From the NCBI GenBank assembly GCA_017561825.1, contig JAFZBK010000004.1, forward strand, positions 45,675 to 109,674: DNA of 64,000 nt, read 5' to 3'. Each line of letters starts with the position of its first letter. The first letter of the stretch is position 1. Made by a program: the position numbers and the translations under genes. This stretch comes from Prevotella sp. GTDB lineage: Bacteria; Bacteroidota; Bacteroidia; Bacteroidales; Bacteroidaceae. Of this stretch, positions 18,519 to 26,632 are shown piece after piece. The notes beneath the pieces were generated by a model, which was not told the origin of the DNA, did not search any database, and saw only the letters and a program-made list of their open reading frames with translations.

Positions 18519-19928
18519 ATGAAGAAGATAGTATTAATGTCGTTTGCAGTCCTGCTACTGTCGGGCTGCGGACTCTATACCAAATATGAGCGCCCTGACG
18601 TGAATACCGAAGGCTTGGTTCGCGACCCGCTGAACCCCAACGATACGCTTTCTGTGGGAAGGATTATTGATGGACAATGGACAGCGGTGAGTGGGCAGGA
18701 TGAGAATTTCGGTAATATGCCATGGCGTAGCGTGTTCACTGATCCGAAACTGCAGGAACTGATCCAGCAGGGTCTGGATAAGAATGCCAACCTGCTCAAT
18801 GCCGCCCTCAACGTGAAGATGGTGGAGGAGCAACTGAAGGTGGCAAAGCTCGCTTTCATTCCTGGCTTCACGTTCTCTCCGCAGGGAACCATCTCCTCAT
18901 GGGATGGAAAGACCACCAAGGCTTACTCACTGCCTGTGACTGCTTCGTGGAGTGTTGACCTCTTTGGAAACTTGCTGAACCAGAAGCGTAGTGCGCAGAT
19001 GGCCCTGTTGGCCACCAAGGACTATCAGGTGGTGGTGAAGACCAATCTCATCAGCAATATCGCGAATCTCTATTATACACTGCTGATGCTCGACCGTCAG
19101 GTGGAGATTGTCAATAACATGAGCGACCTCACCAAAGACACCTGGGAGAAGATGAAGGTGATGAAGGAAACGAAGATTGGCTACCGTTCCACAGCAGTGC
19201 AGAGCGCTGAGGCGAACTATTATTCTGTAGAGGCACAGAAAACTGACTTGTTGCGACAGATCCGCGAGATGGAGAACTCTCTCTCCCTGCTCATCGGACA
19301 GCCTGCGCAGACCATTGCCCGTAGTACTTTGGAGGAGCAGTCACTGCCTACCAACCTTGCTACTGGCGTGGGTATCCAGATGCTGAACAACCGTGCTGAC
19401 GTGCACGCTGCCGAGATGCAGCTGGCTGGATGTTTCTATGACATCAATACTGCCCGCAGTCGTTTCTATCCCAACATTACGATTTCAGGAACAGGTAGCT
19501 ATACCAATAACAACGGATTGGTGAATCCGGGTAAGATCCTGCTGAGTGCTGTGGGTAGTCTGGTACAGCCCATCTTCCAGCATGGACAGATTGTTGCCGG
19601 ACTGAAAGTGGCAAAGATGAAGTACGAGCAGGCCTATAACACCTGGCAGCAGAGCGTGCTCGCTGCAGGTAGTGAGGTGAGCAACGCCCTTGTACTTTAC
19701 AACTCCAGTGCCGAGAAGAGTGCCATTGAAGCCAAGCAGATCGAGGTACTGCAGAAGAATGTAGAGGATACCAGAGCCTTGATGGCCAGCAGTAGCACCA
19801 CCTATCTCGAAGTAATCCAGGCGCAGAGCAGTCTGCTCAGTGCCCAGCTCTCGAAGGTGGCAGACGACTTCCATAAGATGCAGGCCGTTGTGAACTTGTA
19901 TCAGGCGTTGGGAGGAGGCGCAGAGTAA
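18519..19928 (+). CDS. Outer-membrane efflux channel (TolC/OprM family lipoprotein)
   Basis: Starting at the ATG at 18519, which lies 12 bp after the pump stop, the precursor has lipobox LLSGC with Cys17. The rest shows the duplicated OEP layout: two long-helix repeats (DPKLQELIQQGLDKNANLLNAALNVKMVEEQL and QMLNNRADVHAAEMQLAG), with strands such as LPVTASWSVDLFGNL and FYPNITISGTGSY between. A TTG two codons earlier would also be in frame but spoils the signal peptide start. It completes the tripartite pump with the preceding two genes. Confidence 0.93.
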   Translation: MKKIVLMSFAVLLLSGCGLYTKYERPDVNTEGLVRDPLNPNDTLSVGRIIDGQWTAVSGQDENFGNMPWRSVFTDPKLQELIQQGLDKNANLLNAALNVKMVEEQLKVAKLAFIPGFTFSPQGTISSWDGKTTKAYSLPVTASWSVDLFGNLLNQKRSAQMALLATKDYQVVVKTNLISNIANLYYTLLMLDRQVEIVNNMSDLTKDTWEKMKVMKETKIGYRSTAVQSAEANYYSVEAQKTDLLRQIREMENSLSLLIGQPAQTIARSTLEEQSLPTNLATGVGIQMLNNRADVHAAEMQLAGCFYDINTARSRFYPNITISGTGSYTNNNGLVNPGKILLSAVGSLVQPIFQHGQIVAGLKVAKMKYEQAYNTWQQSVLAAGSEVSNALVLYNSSAEKSAIEAKQIEVLQKNVEDTRALMASSSTTYLEVIQAQSSLLSAQLSKVADDFHKMQAVVNLYQALGGGAE

Positions 19929-19959
19929 ATTGAGAAGTTATAATTGAAAATTGAGAATT
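19928..19959 (+). repeat. Heptamer array between the channel gene and the LpxA-like gene
   Basis: Units aattgag, aagttat, aattgaa, aattgag and aatt run at a 7-bp period from the last base of one stop codon to the next ATG at 19960. Confidence 0.75.
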
Positions 19960-20742
19960 ATGGCAAGCGAAATAAGTCCTAAAGCCGAGATCAGTCCTAA
20001 GGCTCAAATCGGCGACAACTGTAAGATATTCCCCTTCGTGTATATCGAGGACGATGTGGTGATCGGCGACAACTGTATCATCTTCCCCTTCGTGAGCATC
20101 CTCAACGGTACACGCATGGGCAATGGAAACAAGATTCATCAGGGATCCGTCATTGCTGCCCTCCCGCAGGATTTTGATTTCCGTGGTGAGAAAACAGAAT
20201 GTGTGATTGGTAACAATAACATCATTCGCGAGAATGTGGTAATCAACCGCGCTACTCATACGGGTGGTCAGACCGTTATTGGCAGTGATAACGTACTGAT
20301 GGAAGGTGCCCATATCAGTCATGACACCAAGGTGGCCGATCGTTGTGTGTTCGGCTACGGTACGAAGATAGCAGGCGACTGCGAGATCGGCAATGGCGTT
20401 ATCTTCTCTTCGAGCGTGATTGAGAATGCGGCAACACGAGTAGGGGATGGTGCGATGATCCAGGCTGGTACAACCTTCTCAAAGGATGTTCCTCCATACA
20501 TCATCGCTGGTGGTACTCCTGTTGGCTACAATGGTGTGAATCAGACCATGTGCAAGAGTAATGGCGTCAGCGAGAAGGTACTGAAGCATATTGCTAATGC
20601 CTATCGATTGGTGTTCCACGGTCAGACCAGTCTGTTCGATGCCCTCATCCAAATTAAGGAACAGGTGGCTGACAGTCCTGAGATTCGTAATATCATCCAG
20701 TTCTTGGAGACTTCCAAGAAAGGTATTATCACCAAGATCTGA
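19960..20742 (+). CDS. LpxA-like acyl-ACP--UDP-N-acetylglucosamine O-acyltransferase
   Basis: The 260-residue protein is a left-handed parallel beta-helix: about ten hexapeptide turns (ISPKAEISPKAQIGDNCKI, IEDDVVIGDNCIIF, VIGSDNVLMEGAHISHD) and then an alpha-helical tail (SEKVLKHIANAYRLVFHG). His118 and His121 in HISHD correspond to the LpxA pair H122/H125, the latter being the general base, so the fold and active site favour LpxA-type O-acylation of UDP-GlcNAc in lipid A synthesis. It is not next to lpxB, lpxC, lpxD or fabZ here but behind an efflux operon, so it may be a second, specialised paralogue. Start is the ATG at 19960. Confidence 0.8.
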   Translation: MASEISPKAEISPKAQIGDNCKIFPFVYIEDDVVIGDNCIIFPFVSILNGTRMGNGNKIHQGSVIAALPQDFDFRGEKTECVIGNNNIIRENVVINRATHTGGQTVIGSDNVLMEGAHISHDTKVADRCVFGYGTKIAGDCEIGNGVIFSSSVIENAATRVGDGAMIQAGTTFSKDVPPYIIAGGTPVGYNGVNQTMCKSNGVSEKVLKHIANAYRLVFHGQTSLFDALIQIKEQVADSPEIRNIIQFLETSKKGIITKI

Positions 20743-20756
20743 TGCATCTTAAATAG

Positions 20757-20804
20757 AACAAGGAAACCTGACTTCCACATCCGTGTGAGTCAGGTTTTCT
20801 TGTT
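20757..20804. terminator. Strong bidirectional terminator
   Basis: A 17-bp stem, with one G-T wobble, is formed by AACAAGGAAACCTGACT (20757-20773) and AGTCAGGTTTTCTTGTT (20788-20804). The loop itself holds a CACA/TGTG mini-stem. It lies between the convergent LpxA-like and radical SAM genes and abuts the stop of the latter. Confidence 0.8.
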
Positions 20805-21607
20805 TAATAACTTGCCGTGCAGGGAATGCCCGCTGCTATCACTCGGTCGCGGATACGATCGAGCTCCTCCTTCGTGGCTTTCCGCAGGTTATGGTCGGGT
20901 GTCTCACGGTCGATGGTATAGATCATCACCTGTTGCGGAGCAATGGCCTTGACAGTCTCCAGCCACGGTGTAACATACTCATCACCAGTGTTATCTACAT
21001 TCACGCGTTTCGTACCCTCGTCCCCTTGTTCCACCGTCTTCTCTCCTTTCAAGAACATCGTTTGGATGATCAGATGACCGTTGAACTGTTTCATGTGCTC
21101 GATGATCTGCTGCACGTCGTACTGACCCGTAGGACGGTCAACCGTTTGGATATACTCAGGATTCACCGTATCCAGCTTTAGGATGTTGTTGTCAACGCGC
21201 ATCAAGGCGGCATGAACCTCAGGCTTATGAATCATCGTACTGTTGCTTAATACAGAAACCTTTGCCTCGGGGAAGTACTTGTCGCGCAATTGTATGGTAT
21301 CATTGATGATCTTGGGGAACTGCGGATTGGCAGTAGGTTCACCGTTGCCTGCAAAGGTGAACACATTGGGTACAGGACCGTTCTTCTGCATGTCCTGCAG
21401 ACGTCTCTCCAGAGCTTCTCTCACTTCCTTTCGTGTGGGCATCTTCCTTCGCGGACGGTGGTCGGCATTGAATCCGCACTCACAGTAGATGCAGTCGAAG
21501 GTGCACACCTTACCATCTGATGGCAGGAGGTTGATACCAAGAGAAACGCCGAGTCGGCGACTTTGTACGGGTCCGAATATCGGACCAGGATAGATAATCG
21601 TTGACAT
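20804..21607 (-). CDS. Radical SAM protein
   Basis: Started at the ATG at 21607 the protein has 267 residues; longer forms would run through the promoter. The cluster motif CTFDCIYCECG (CX3CX2C) binds the [4Fe-4S] that cleaves S-adenosylmethionine. It is followed by FTFAGNGEPTANP, the G-N-G-E-P variant of the SAM-binding glycine motif, and VSVLSNSTM. The N-terminus STIIYPGPIFGPVQSRRLGVSLGINLLP and the overall size fit a widespread group of uncharacterised radical SAM proteins related to the wyosine/MoaA-like branch. The substrate is unknown. It shares a palindromic promoter region with ftsX. Confidence 0.85.
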   Translation of the reverse strand: MSTIIYPGPIFGPVQSRRLGVSLGINLLPSDGKVCTFDCIYCECGFNADHRPRRKMPTRKEVREALERRLQDMQKNGPVPNVFTFAGNGEPTANPQFPKIINDTIQLRDKYFPEAKVSVLSNSTMIHKPEVHAALMRVDNNILKLDTVNPEYIQTVDRPTGQYDVQQIIEHMKQFNGHLIIQTMFLKGEKTVEQGDEGTKRVNVDNTGDEYVTPWLETVKAIAPQQVMIYTIDRETPDHNLRKATKEELDRIRDRVIAAGIPCTASY

Positions 21608-21624
21608 AATTTGCAAATTTACTG

Positions 21625-21705
21625 CAAAAGTACGGATAAGTGTGCACAATGCAAAAAGAAAAACCATTTTTTCTTTTGCATTGCACTCGTTTTTTTGTAA
21701 TTTTG
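21625..21705. promoter_or_regulatory. Divergent promoters within one palindrome (radical SAM and ftsX)
   Basis: Minus strand: TTTG (21652-21655), 19 nt, TACTTTTG (21625-21632). Plus strand: TTTG (21675-21678), 19 nt, TAATTTTG (21698-21705). The two -33 boxes lie in the arms of a central hairpin (aatgcaaaaagaaaa / ttcttttgcatt). Both promoters match the Bacteroidetes consensus, so one palindrome serves both genes. This is the cleanest example of the repeated promoter palindrome. Confidence 0.75.
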
Positions 21706-21736
21706 CAGGCAATAAGTTGTATACAACCTTTCTGAA

Positions 21737-22615
21737 ATGGGAAAGAAAAGAACGAAAACCCGCGACCACAAAGGATTGCAGGCTATTACTCTATGTATAA
21801 GTACGGCGATGGTGCTCATCTTGTTGGGCATGGTCGTTTTCTCCGTACTCACAGCCAAGAACCTTTCTACTTATGTTAAGGAGAACCTGACCGTGACGAT
21901 GATGTTGTCGGAGGATATGACGAATCCTGAAGCTTTGCGGCTCTGCAGGACCCTGAAGACACGTCCTTATGTCAGCGGTCTTACGTTCATCAGTAAGGAA
22001 GAGGTGCTCGAGGAACAGAAGCAGGAGCTGGGCGTGGATCCGAGTGAGTTTGCCGGAGGTAACCCCTATACTAGCAGTATTGAGTTACGGTTAGCTGCCG
22101 ACTATGCTAACCAGGACTCGCTGAAGTGGATTGCCAAGGAACTGAAAAAGAATACACAGGTGCAGGAGTTGGAATATCCATTGGACCTGATCAATGATGT
22201 GAACCGCACACTGAACAAAACCAACCTGGTGTTGCTGGTGCTGGCAATACTGCTCAGCATTGTTTCCTTCTCGCTGATCAACAACTCCGTGAAGCTGGGT
22301 ATTTATGCCCGTCGTTTCTCCATTCACACCATGAAACTGGTAGGTGCCTCATGGGGCTTCATTCGTCGTCCGTTCATGAAGAAGGCTTTCTTTATTGGCG
22401 TATGTGCGGCACTGATTGCCATTGCAGTTTTGGGCGCAGGAATCTATCTCCTCTATACTTATGAGCCTGGTGTATTGGCAGTCATTACTCCTGAGGTGAT
22501 GATTATCACGGCTGTAGCCGTTTTGGTGTTCGGTATTCTCATTACCATGCTCTGCTCCTATTTCTCAGTGAACAAGTTCCTGAAGATGAAGGCAGGCGAA
22601 CTATATAAAATATAA
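21737..22615 (+). CDS. ftsX: Cell division protein FtsX
   Basis: The 292-residue permease-like protein has the FtsX layout: a basic cytoplasmic N-terminus (MGKKRTKTRDHKG), TM1 near 17-38, an extracellular domain (about 40-155) with TVTMMLSEDM and YVSGLTFISKEEVLEEQKQELG, then TM2 (NLVLLVLAILLSIVSFSLINNSV), the RRFSIHTMKLVGAS loop, and TM3-TM4. FtsX pairs with FtsE to regulate peptidoglycan hydrolases at the septum. ftsE is not adjacent here, which is common in Bacteroidetes. It leads a run of plus-strand genes including uppP, another cell-wall gene. Confidence 0.88.
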   Translation: MGKKRTKTRDHKGLQAITLCISTAMVLILLGMVVFSVLTAKNLSTYVKENLTVTMMLSEDMTNPEALRLCRTLKTRPYVSGLTFISKEEVLEEQKQELGVDPSEFAGGNPYTSSIELRLAADYANQDSLKWIAKELKKNTQVQELEYPLDLINDVNRTLNKTNLVLLVLAILLSIVSFSLINNSVKLGIYARRFSIHTMKLVGASWGFIRRPFMKKAFFIGVCAALIAIAVLGAGIYLLYTYEPGVLAVITPEVMIITAVAVLVFGILITMLCSYFSVNKFLKMKAGELYKI

Positions 22616-22655
22616 TTGATAATTGACAATTGACAATTGATAATTAAGAATTGAC
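22614..22655 (+). repeat. Heptamer array (six units) between ftsX and the DUF3098 gene
   Basis: aattgat, aattgac, aattgac, aattgat, aattaag and aattgac follow with an exact 7-bp period. The array starts at the ftsX stop and ends 3 bp before the next ATG, filling the whole spacer. Confidence 0.85.
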
Positions 22656-22658
22656 AAT

Positions 22659-22883
22659 ATGGACAAGAGAAATTTCGCATTCGACCGTATGAACTATATC
22701 CTGCTGGCAGTGGGTGTGGCTGTGGTAATCCTCGGCTTTATCCTGATGAGCGGCAGCGGTTCAACAGAGGAGTCGTTTAATCCAGAGATATTCAGTGCCA
22801 TGCATATCAAGGTGGCACCCGTGGTAACCTTCCTCGGATTTGTGTCAATCGTATATGCTATCATGCATAAGCCTAAGAAGTAA
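22659..22883 (+). CDS. DUF3098 family small membrane protein
   Basis: The 74-residue protein has two transmembrane segments ([19 protein letters not shown] and [18 protein letters not shown]) separated by a short polar loop ([21 protein letters not shown]) and ends KPKK, so both ends probably face the cytoplasm. The N-terminal F-x-x-x-NY and the F-N-P-E-I-F-S loop are typical of DUF3098, a Bacteroidetes family usually found between ftsX and uppP as here. Function unknown. Its stop overlaps the uppP start by one base (TAATG), so the two are translationally coupled. Confidence 0.82.
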   Translation: MDKRNFAFDRMNYILLAVGVAVVILGFILMSGSGSTEESFNPEIFSAMHIKVAPVVTFLGFVSIVYAIMHKPKK

Positions 22884-23695
22884 TGGACTGGTTAGAATCG
22901 TTAATACTTGGTCTTGTACAAGGCCTTACCGAATATCTGCCTGTGAGCAGTAGCGGTCATCTCACCATCGGTCAGGAACTCCTGGGCGTTAGTGGGGCAG
23001 ATAACCTTACCTTCGACGTAGCTGTTCATGTGGCCACCGTATGCAGTACGCTCGTAGTGTTATGGAGTGAGGTGAAATGGCTCTTCAAGGGTCTTTTCAA
23101 GTGTGAATCACGTGGCAAGATGAATGCCGAACAGAAATACATGCTGAACATCCTCGTGTCGATGATTCCTGTGGGCATTGTCGGCGTGTTCTTCAAGGAC
23201 AAGGTGGAGGAGATTTTTGGCTCCGGTCTGGTTATTGTAGGACTGATGCTGTTGGTAACAGCTGCCCTGCTGATCTTCTCCTATTACGCCAAGCCGCGCA
23301 AGAAAGAGCATATCAGCATCAAGGATGCGTTCATTATCGGTATCGCACAGGCCTGTGCTGTCATGCCGGGTTTGTCGCGCTCAGGAAGTACCATTGCCAC
23401 AGGACTCCTGTTGGGCAACAAGAAGGAGTCATTAGCGCAGTTCTCTTTCCTAATGGTTATCCCGCCTATTCTTGGTGAGGCATTACTCGATGTGGTGAAA
23501 GCCATCAAAGGCGAAGAGGTGTTTGGCAACATCGGCGTGTTCCCCTTGGTGGTGGGCTTCCTGGCCGCCTTCCTCTCAGGCTGTCTTGCCTGCAAGTGGA
23601 TGATCAGTATCGTCAAGAAAGGCAAGCTGGTGTACTTCGGTATCTACTGTGCCATCGTGGCATTAGTGGTCCTTGGCATCACGTTGATGAAATAG
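22883..23695 (+). CDS. uppP: Undecaprenyl-diphosphatase
   Basis: The 270-residue membrane enzyme (UppP/BacA) dephosphorylates undecaprenyl diphosphate to recycle the lipid carrier for peptidoglycan and O-antigen; loss or gain changes bacitracin sensitivity. Signatures are Glu17 and the LPVSSSGHL motif at 19-27 and [10 protein letters not shown] at 161-170, with several hydrophobic helices between and after. Length is normal. It overlaps the DUF3098 stop by one base, and a conserved ftsX-DUF3098-uppP-truB-queA order is seen. Confidence 0.95.
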   Translation: MDWLESLILGLVQGLTEYLPVSSSGHLTIGQELLGVSGADNLTFDVAVHVATVCSTLVVLWSEVKWLFKGLFKCESRGKMNAEQKYMLNILVSMIPVGIVGVFFKDKVEEIFGSGLVIVGLMLLVTAALLIFSYYAKPRKKEHISIKDAFIIGIAQACAVMPGLSRSGSTIATGLLLGNKKESLAQFSFLMVIPPILGEALLDVVKAIKGEEVFGNIGVFPLVVGFLAAFLSGCLACKWMISIVKKGKLVYFGIYCAIVALVVLGITLMK

Positions 23696-23705
23696 TATTT
23701 GAAAG

Positions 23706-24413
23706 ATGAATTTCCGTACAGGAGAGATACTCTACATCGATAAGCCCTATGCCATGTCAAGCTTTGGCGCGTTGGCACATATCCGCTATCTGCTGACGAA
23801 GAAGATGCGGTATAAGGTGAAGGTCGGTCATGCGGGAACATTGGATCCGCTGGCCACAGGAGTGCTGATACTCTGTACAGGGAAGAAGACTAAAGAGATA
23901 GAGACACTGCAAGCGCATACCAAGGAGTATGTGGCAACCCTGCAGTTGGGCGCATCAACTGCCAGTCATGACATGGAGCATCCTGTGGATGAGGTGTTCC
24001 CCACGGAGCAGATCACTCGTGAGCGCGTGGAGCAGGTACTCACCTCGTTTGTGGGCGATGTAGAACAGGTGCCGCCTATATACAGCGCCGTCTGTGTGAA
24101 CGGCAAACGAGCCTACCAGCTCAGTCGTAAGGGAAAGGACTTTGAGATCAAGGCCAAGACAGTGCACATCGAGGAAATCGAGTTGCTGCACTTCGATGAG
24201 GAGATGATGCAGATGAGCATCCGGGTGGTATGCGGTAAAGGAACCTATATCCGTTCGTTGGCCCGCGATATCGGTGAGGCGCTCGACTCTGCCGCCTATC
24301 TCACCTCCCTCTGCAGGACACGGGTGGGGGATGTGCAACTGGCACAATGCATTACGTTGGAACAGTTTCCACAATGGCTGGAGCAGCAGGAACTTGCAGA
24401 ATTAAAGAATTAA
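23706..24413 (+). CDS. truB: tRNA pseudouridine(55) synthase
   Basis: The 235-residue enzyme makes pseudouridine 55 in the T-loop of tRNAs. The catalytic Asp47 is in [14 protein letters not shown], preceded by a YIDKP opening. [16 protein letters not shown] near 177-192 is the second conserved motif. The protein is shorter than E. coli TruB because it lacks most of the C-terminal PUA region, which is usual for Bacteroidetes. It follows uppP by 10 bp and precedes queA, another tRNA modification gene. Confidence 0.94.
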   Translation: MNFRTGEILYIDKPYAMSSFGALAHIRYLLTKKMRYKVKVGHAGTLDPLATGVLILCTGKKTKEIETLQAHTKEYVATLQLGASTASHDMEHPVDEVFPTEQITRERVEQVLTSFVGDVEQVPPIYSAVCVNGKRAYQLSRKGKDFEIKAKTVHIEEIELLHFDEEMMQMSIRVVCGKGTYIRSLARDIGEALDSAAYLTSLCRTRVGDVQLAQCITLEQFPQWLEQQELAELKN

Positions 24414-24427
24414 AAGAACCATACAAT

Positions 24428-25546
24428 ATGAAGTTATCACAGTTTAAGTTTAAGTTACCAGAGGAGCAGATCGCACTGAACCCGCCGTATCATCGGGATG
24501 AGTGCCGACTGATGGTCCTCCATCGTAAGTCGCAGACCATCGACATGTACAAAAAGGACGAGAACGGTGAACCGTTGAAAGATGAGGAGGGCAATCCTGT
24601 CTTTCTGGATTTCCGTCATGTTCTGGAGTATTTCGGCGAGGGAGACGTTTTCGTGTTCAACGATACCAAGGTGTTCCCCGCTCGTCTGTATGGAACGAAG
24701 GAGAAGACCGATGCAAAGATCGAGGTGTTCCTGCTGAGGGAACTCAATAAGGAGATGCGCCTGTGGGATGTGCTTGTAGAGCCGGCACGAAAGATCCGTA
24801 TCGGTAACAAGCTGTTCTTCGACGACAGTGGTACGATGGTGGCCGAGGTGATCGACAATACCACCAGTAGAGGGCGCACGCTGCGGTTCCTGTACGACTG
24901 TCCTCACGAGGAGTTCAAACGTGAGCTCTATGCCCTCGGTGAGGCTCCGCTGCCACACTATATCGTTGACCGTCGTCAGGCAACCGAAGAGGATCTGGAG
25001 GACTTCCAGTGCATCTATGCCAAGAACGAAGGTGCTGTAACGGCTCCGGCCAGCGGTCTGCATTTCTCTCGCGAGATGCTGAAGCGCATGGAGATCAAGG
25101 GAATCGAGTTCGCTTATATCACCCTGCACTGTGCCTTGGGTAACTTCCACGATATTGAAGTGGAAGACCTGACCAAGCACAAGATGGATTCCGAGCAGAT
25201 GTTCGTGGAGAAGGAAGCTTGCGACATTGTGAACAACGCCAAGCAGAAGGGATTCCATGTGTGCGCCGTCGGCACCAGCGTGGTGAAGGCTACTGAGACC
25301 GCTGTGGGTACTGACAAGATGCTGAAGGAGTACGAGGGATGGACCAATAAGTTCATCTTCCCGCCGTATGAGTTTGGAGTGGCCGATTGCATGATTGCCA
25401 ACTTCTATCACCCACTGTCAACACTCCTCATGGAAACGGCTGCCTTTGGTGGCTACGATCTGGTAATGGAAGCGTATAACAAGGCCGTGAAGAACGGTTA
25501 CCGCTTCGGCTGCTATGGGGATGCCATGCTCATCTTGGATGATTAA
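24428..25546 (+). CDS. queA: S-adenosylmethionine:tRNA ribosyltransferase-isomerase
   Basis: QueA transfers and isomerises the ribosyl part of S-adenosylmethionine to the preQ1 base of tRNA, giving epoxyqueuosine. Started at the ATG at 24428 ([16 protein letters not shown]) the protein has 372 residues, close to the family size; a longer frame into truB is an overlap artefact. Conserved blocks include [36 protein letters not shown] (the active-site loop), [21 protein letters not shown] and [20 protein letters not shown]. It lies 14 bp after truB in what looks like the same operon. Confidence 0.95.
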   Translation: MKLSQFKFKLPEEQIALNPPYHRDECRLMVLHRKSQTIDMYKKDENGEPLKDEEGNPVFLDFRHVLEYFGEGDVFVFNDTKVFPARLYGTKEKTDAKIEVFLLRELNKEMRLWDVLVEPARKIRIGNKLFFDDSGTMVAEVIDNTTSRGRTLRFLYDCPHEEFKRELYALGEAPLPHYIVDRRQATEEDLEDFQCIYAKNEGAVTAPASGLHFSREMLKRMEIKGIEFAYITLHCALGNFHDIEVEDLTKHKMDSEQMFVEKEACDIVNNAKQKGFHVCAVGTSVVKATETAVGTDKMLKEYEGWTNKFIFPPYEFGVADCMIANFYHPLSTLLMETAAFGGYDLVMEAYNKAVKNGYRFGCYGDAMLILDD

Positions 25547-25547
25547 T

Positions 25548-25575
25548 AGATGAGAGATGAAAGATGAGAGATGAA
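25548..25575 (+). repeat. Heptamer array at the start of folK
   Basis: agatgag, agatgaa, agatgag and agatgaa repeat with a 7-bp period. The array begins 1 bp after the queA stop and covers the ATG at 25564 used for folK, so the first codons of folK are repeat-derived. Confidence 0.8.
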
Positions 25576-26106
25576 AGATTGGGAGTCAGACATAAGGTGT
25601 ATTTAGGTCTGGGTAGTAACTTGGGCGACTGCCAAGCGAACATCGAACGGGCCATTGAGTTGATTAGCGAACGAGTGGGGGAGGTAATCCGTCGCTCGTC
25701 GCTCATTGAGACTGAACCCTGGGGCTTCGACTCGGAGAACAAGTTCCTCAATGGCGTCATCCTCTGCGAAACCACCCTCACACCTCGACAAGTACTGCGC
25801 AAGACCCAAAAGATTGAAAGCGACATGGGGCGCAAAAAGAAAACTGCCCCCTCTGCTTCACCACTTTGCTCATCAAAGAATTCTCAATTGTCAATTGTCA
25901 ATTGTCAATTAGTAGATGCGAAACCTCGCATCTACTCCGATCGTCCCATCGACATAGATATCCTGCTCTATGACGATCTTACCGTGGATGAACCCGATCT
26001 GAAGATTCCACATCCGCTGATGCAGGAACGTGAGTTTGTGATGATACCACTTAAAGAAATTGGAGATTCTCACTTAATCACGACCTTTTTACCTTTGAAG
26101 ATATAG
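25564..26106 (+). CDS. folK: 2-amino-4-hydroxy-6-hydroxymethyldihydropteridine pyrophosphokinase with repeat insert and altered C-terminus
   Basis: FolK activates the pterin for folate synthesis. Family motifs are YLGLGSNLGD at 13-22, ETEPWGF and FLNGV, RPIDIDILLYDDL at 127-139 and IPHPLMQEREF at 148-158. Between the usually adjacent segments SDMGRKKKT and YSDRPIDID there is an extra stretch of about 28 residues (near 94-121) containing NSQLSIVNCQL, the translation of a tcaattg heptamer array, still in frame. The C-terminus (SHLITTFLPLKI) is antisense to a remnant gene end. The N-terminus is uncertain, since the ATG lies in another heptamer array and the GTG for Val12 is an alternative. The active-site motifs are intact, so the enzyme may still work. 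Confidence 0.87.
   Translation: MRDERLGVRHKVYLGLGSNLGDCQANIERAIELISERVGEVIRRSSLIETEPWGFDSENKFLNGVILCETTLTPRQVLRKTQKIESDMGRKKKTAPSASPLCSSKNSQLSIVNCQLVDAKPRIYSDRPIDIDILLYDDLTVDEPDLKIPHPLMQEREFVMIPLKEIGDSHLITTFLPLKI
25884..25910 (+). repeat. Heptamer array inside folK
   Basis: tcaattg three times, then tcaatt, with a 7-bp period, lies within the folK reading frame and is kept open in frame. Three 7-bp units equal seven codons. Confidence 0.85.
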
Positions 26107-26132
26107 ATACCCTTACCCGTGGGCTTTTTACG
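26070..26132 (-). pseudogene. 3' remnant of a secreted-protein gene (T9SS-type C-terminal tail)
   Basis: Read on the minus strand these bases give KKPTGKGIYIFKGKKVVIK followed by TGA. This resembles the last strand of the C-terminal sorting domain of type IX secretion cargo (G-I-Y-I/V, short turn, G-K-K-V-V-V/I-K, stop). Upstream on the minus strand the frame continues for about ten unlike residues and then enters a repeat, so only the tail survives. It overlaps the folK 3' end by 37 bp. The rest of the gene was lost, perhaps when the repeat-rich scar next to it formed. Confidence 0.55.
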
Positions 26133-26173
26133 AAAACCGCACCGACTCTCACGAGCTAGTTTAGGAATGGCGA

Positions 26174-26199
26174 CCCCCAGTCCCTCCAAAGGGAGGGGT
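26174..26199 (-). repeat. REP-like GC-rich hairpin, copy 1
   Basis: On the minus strand CCCCTCCCTTTGGAGGGA is followed by CTGGGGG. This is one of four related hairpins in the window (also 32189, 48140 and 58054). Confidence 0.65.
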
Positions 26200-26209
26200 G
26201 AATAGATTA

Positions 26210-26369
26210 CTCCGCTAAGTCCTTTAACTATCTATATATCAGAAAGATGATGGCGGAGGAATTCTTTCATTCAGAGGTGAATAAAGCCTCCAAGCGTGTC
26301 GAATGTAATCATTCCAATTTCTCCGCCATCATCTTTTTAGTTTACAGGCAATTAGAGAGTTTAGCGGAG
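26210..26369. repeat. Nested inverted repeats
   Basis: Inner arms of 21 bp lie at 26243-26263 and 26316-26336 (core AAGATGATGGCGGAG and its complement, one mismatch) with a 52-nt loop. Outer arms CTCCGCTAA (26210-26218) and TTAGCGGAG (26361-26369) enclose them. A structured RNA or a MITE-like element is possible. Confidence 0.65.
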
Positions 26370-26380
26370 AAATATACCAT

Positions 26381-26512
26381 CTCAAACCAGGCTGATTAAG
26401 CATAGAAACTAGGCTACTTTCTCATAGAAACTAGGCTGATTACCACCTCAAACTAGGCCACTTTCCAGCATAGACTACGGCACTTTAAGGCACAAACTAT
26501 GGCACTTTAGAA
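26381..26512. repeat. Six degenerate repeats of 20-24 bp, possible IS21-type end
   Basis: Units start at 26381, 26401, 26423, 26447, 26469 and 26491 with a consensus near catagaaactaggctacttt. On the minus strand this reads like AAAGTGGCCTAGTTTGAGG repeated, reminiscent of the multiple repeats at the ends of IS21-family elements. No transposase gene is adjacent. The relation to IS21 is from memory of such ends and is unproven. Confidence 0.5.
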
Positions 26513-26545
26513 TCTTTAACGTTTTAGGCCAAATTTGAGAATTTT

Positions 26546-26632
26546 GCGTTTTTAACCCACCAACCCACCTAATGTGCCTGAAACGCCCATAAACAAAGGG
26601 GGAATGATAGGTGGGTTGGTGGGTTGAAACGC
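26546..26632. repeat. Large hairpin with 18-bp perfect arms
   Basis: AACCCACCAACCCACCTA (26554-26571) is perfectly complementary to 26608-26625. Flanking GCGTTT (26546-26551) and AAACGC (26627-26632) extend the pairing. The loop is 36 nt. Confidence 0.75.

Noticed and set aside
24404-24427. Possible 7-bp array before queA
   Set aside because: The repeat gaattaaa has a period of 8, so it does not belong to the 7-bp class.
24455-25411. 318-codon frame opposite queA
   Set aside because: Antisense shadow of queA, which carries all its family motifs.
26247-26399. 50-codon plus-strand frame starting MMAEEFFHSE
   Set aside because: It lies entirely within inverted and direct repeats and shows no family resemblance. 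Chance frame is the simpler reading.
26381-26512. Possible degenerate CRISPR
   Set aside because: The whole unit is repeated with no unique spacer, and units vary in length and sequence.
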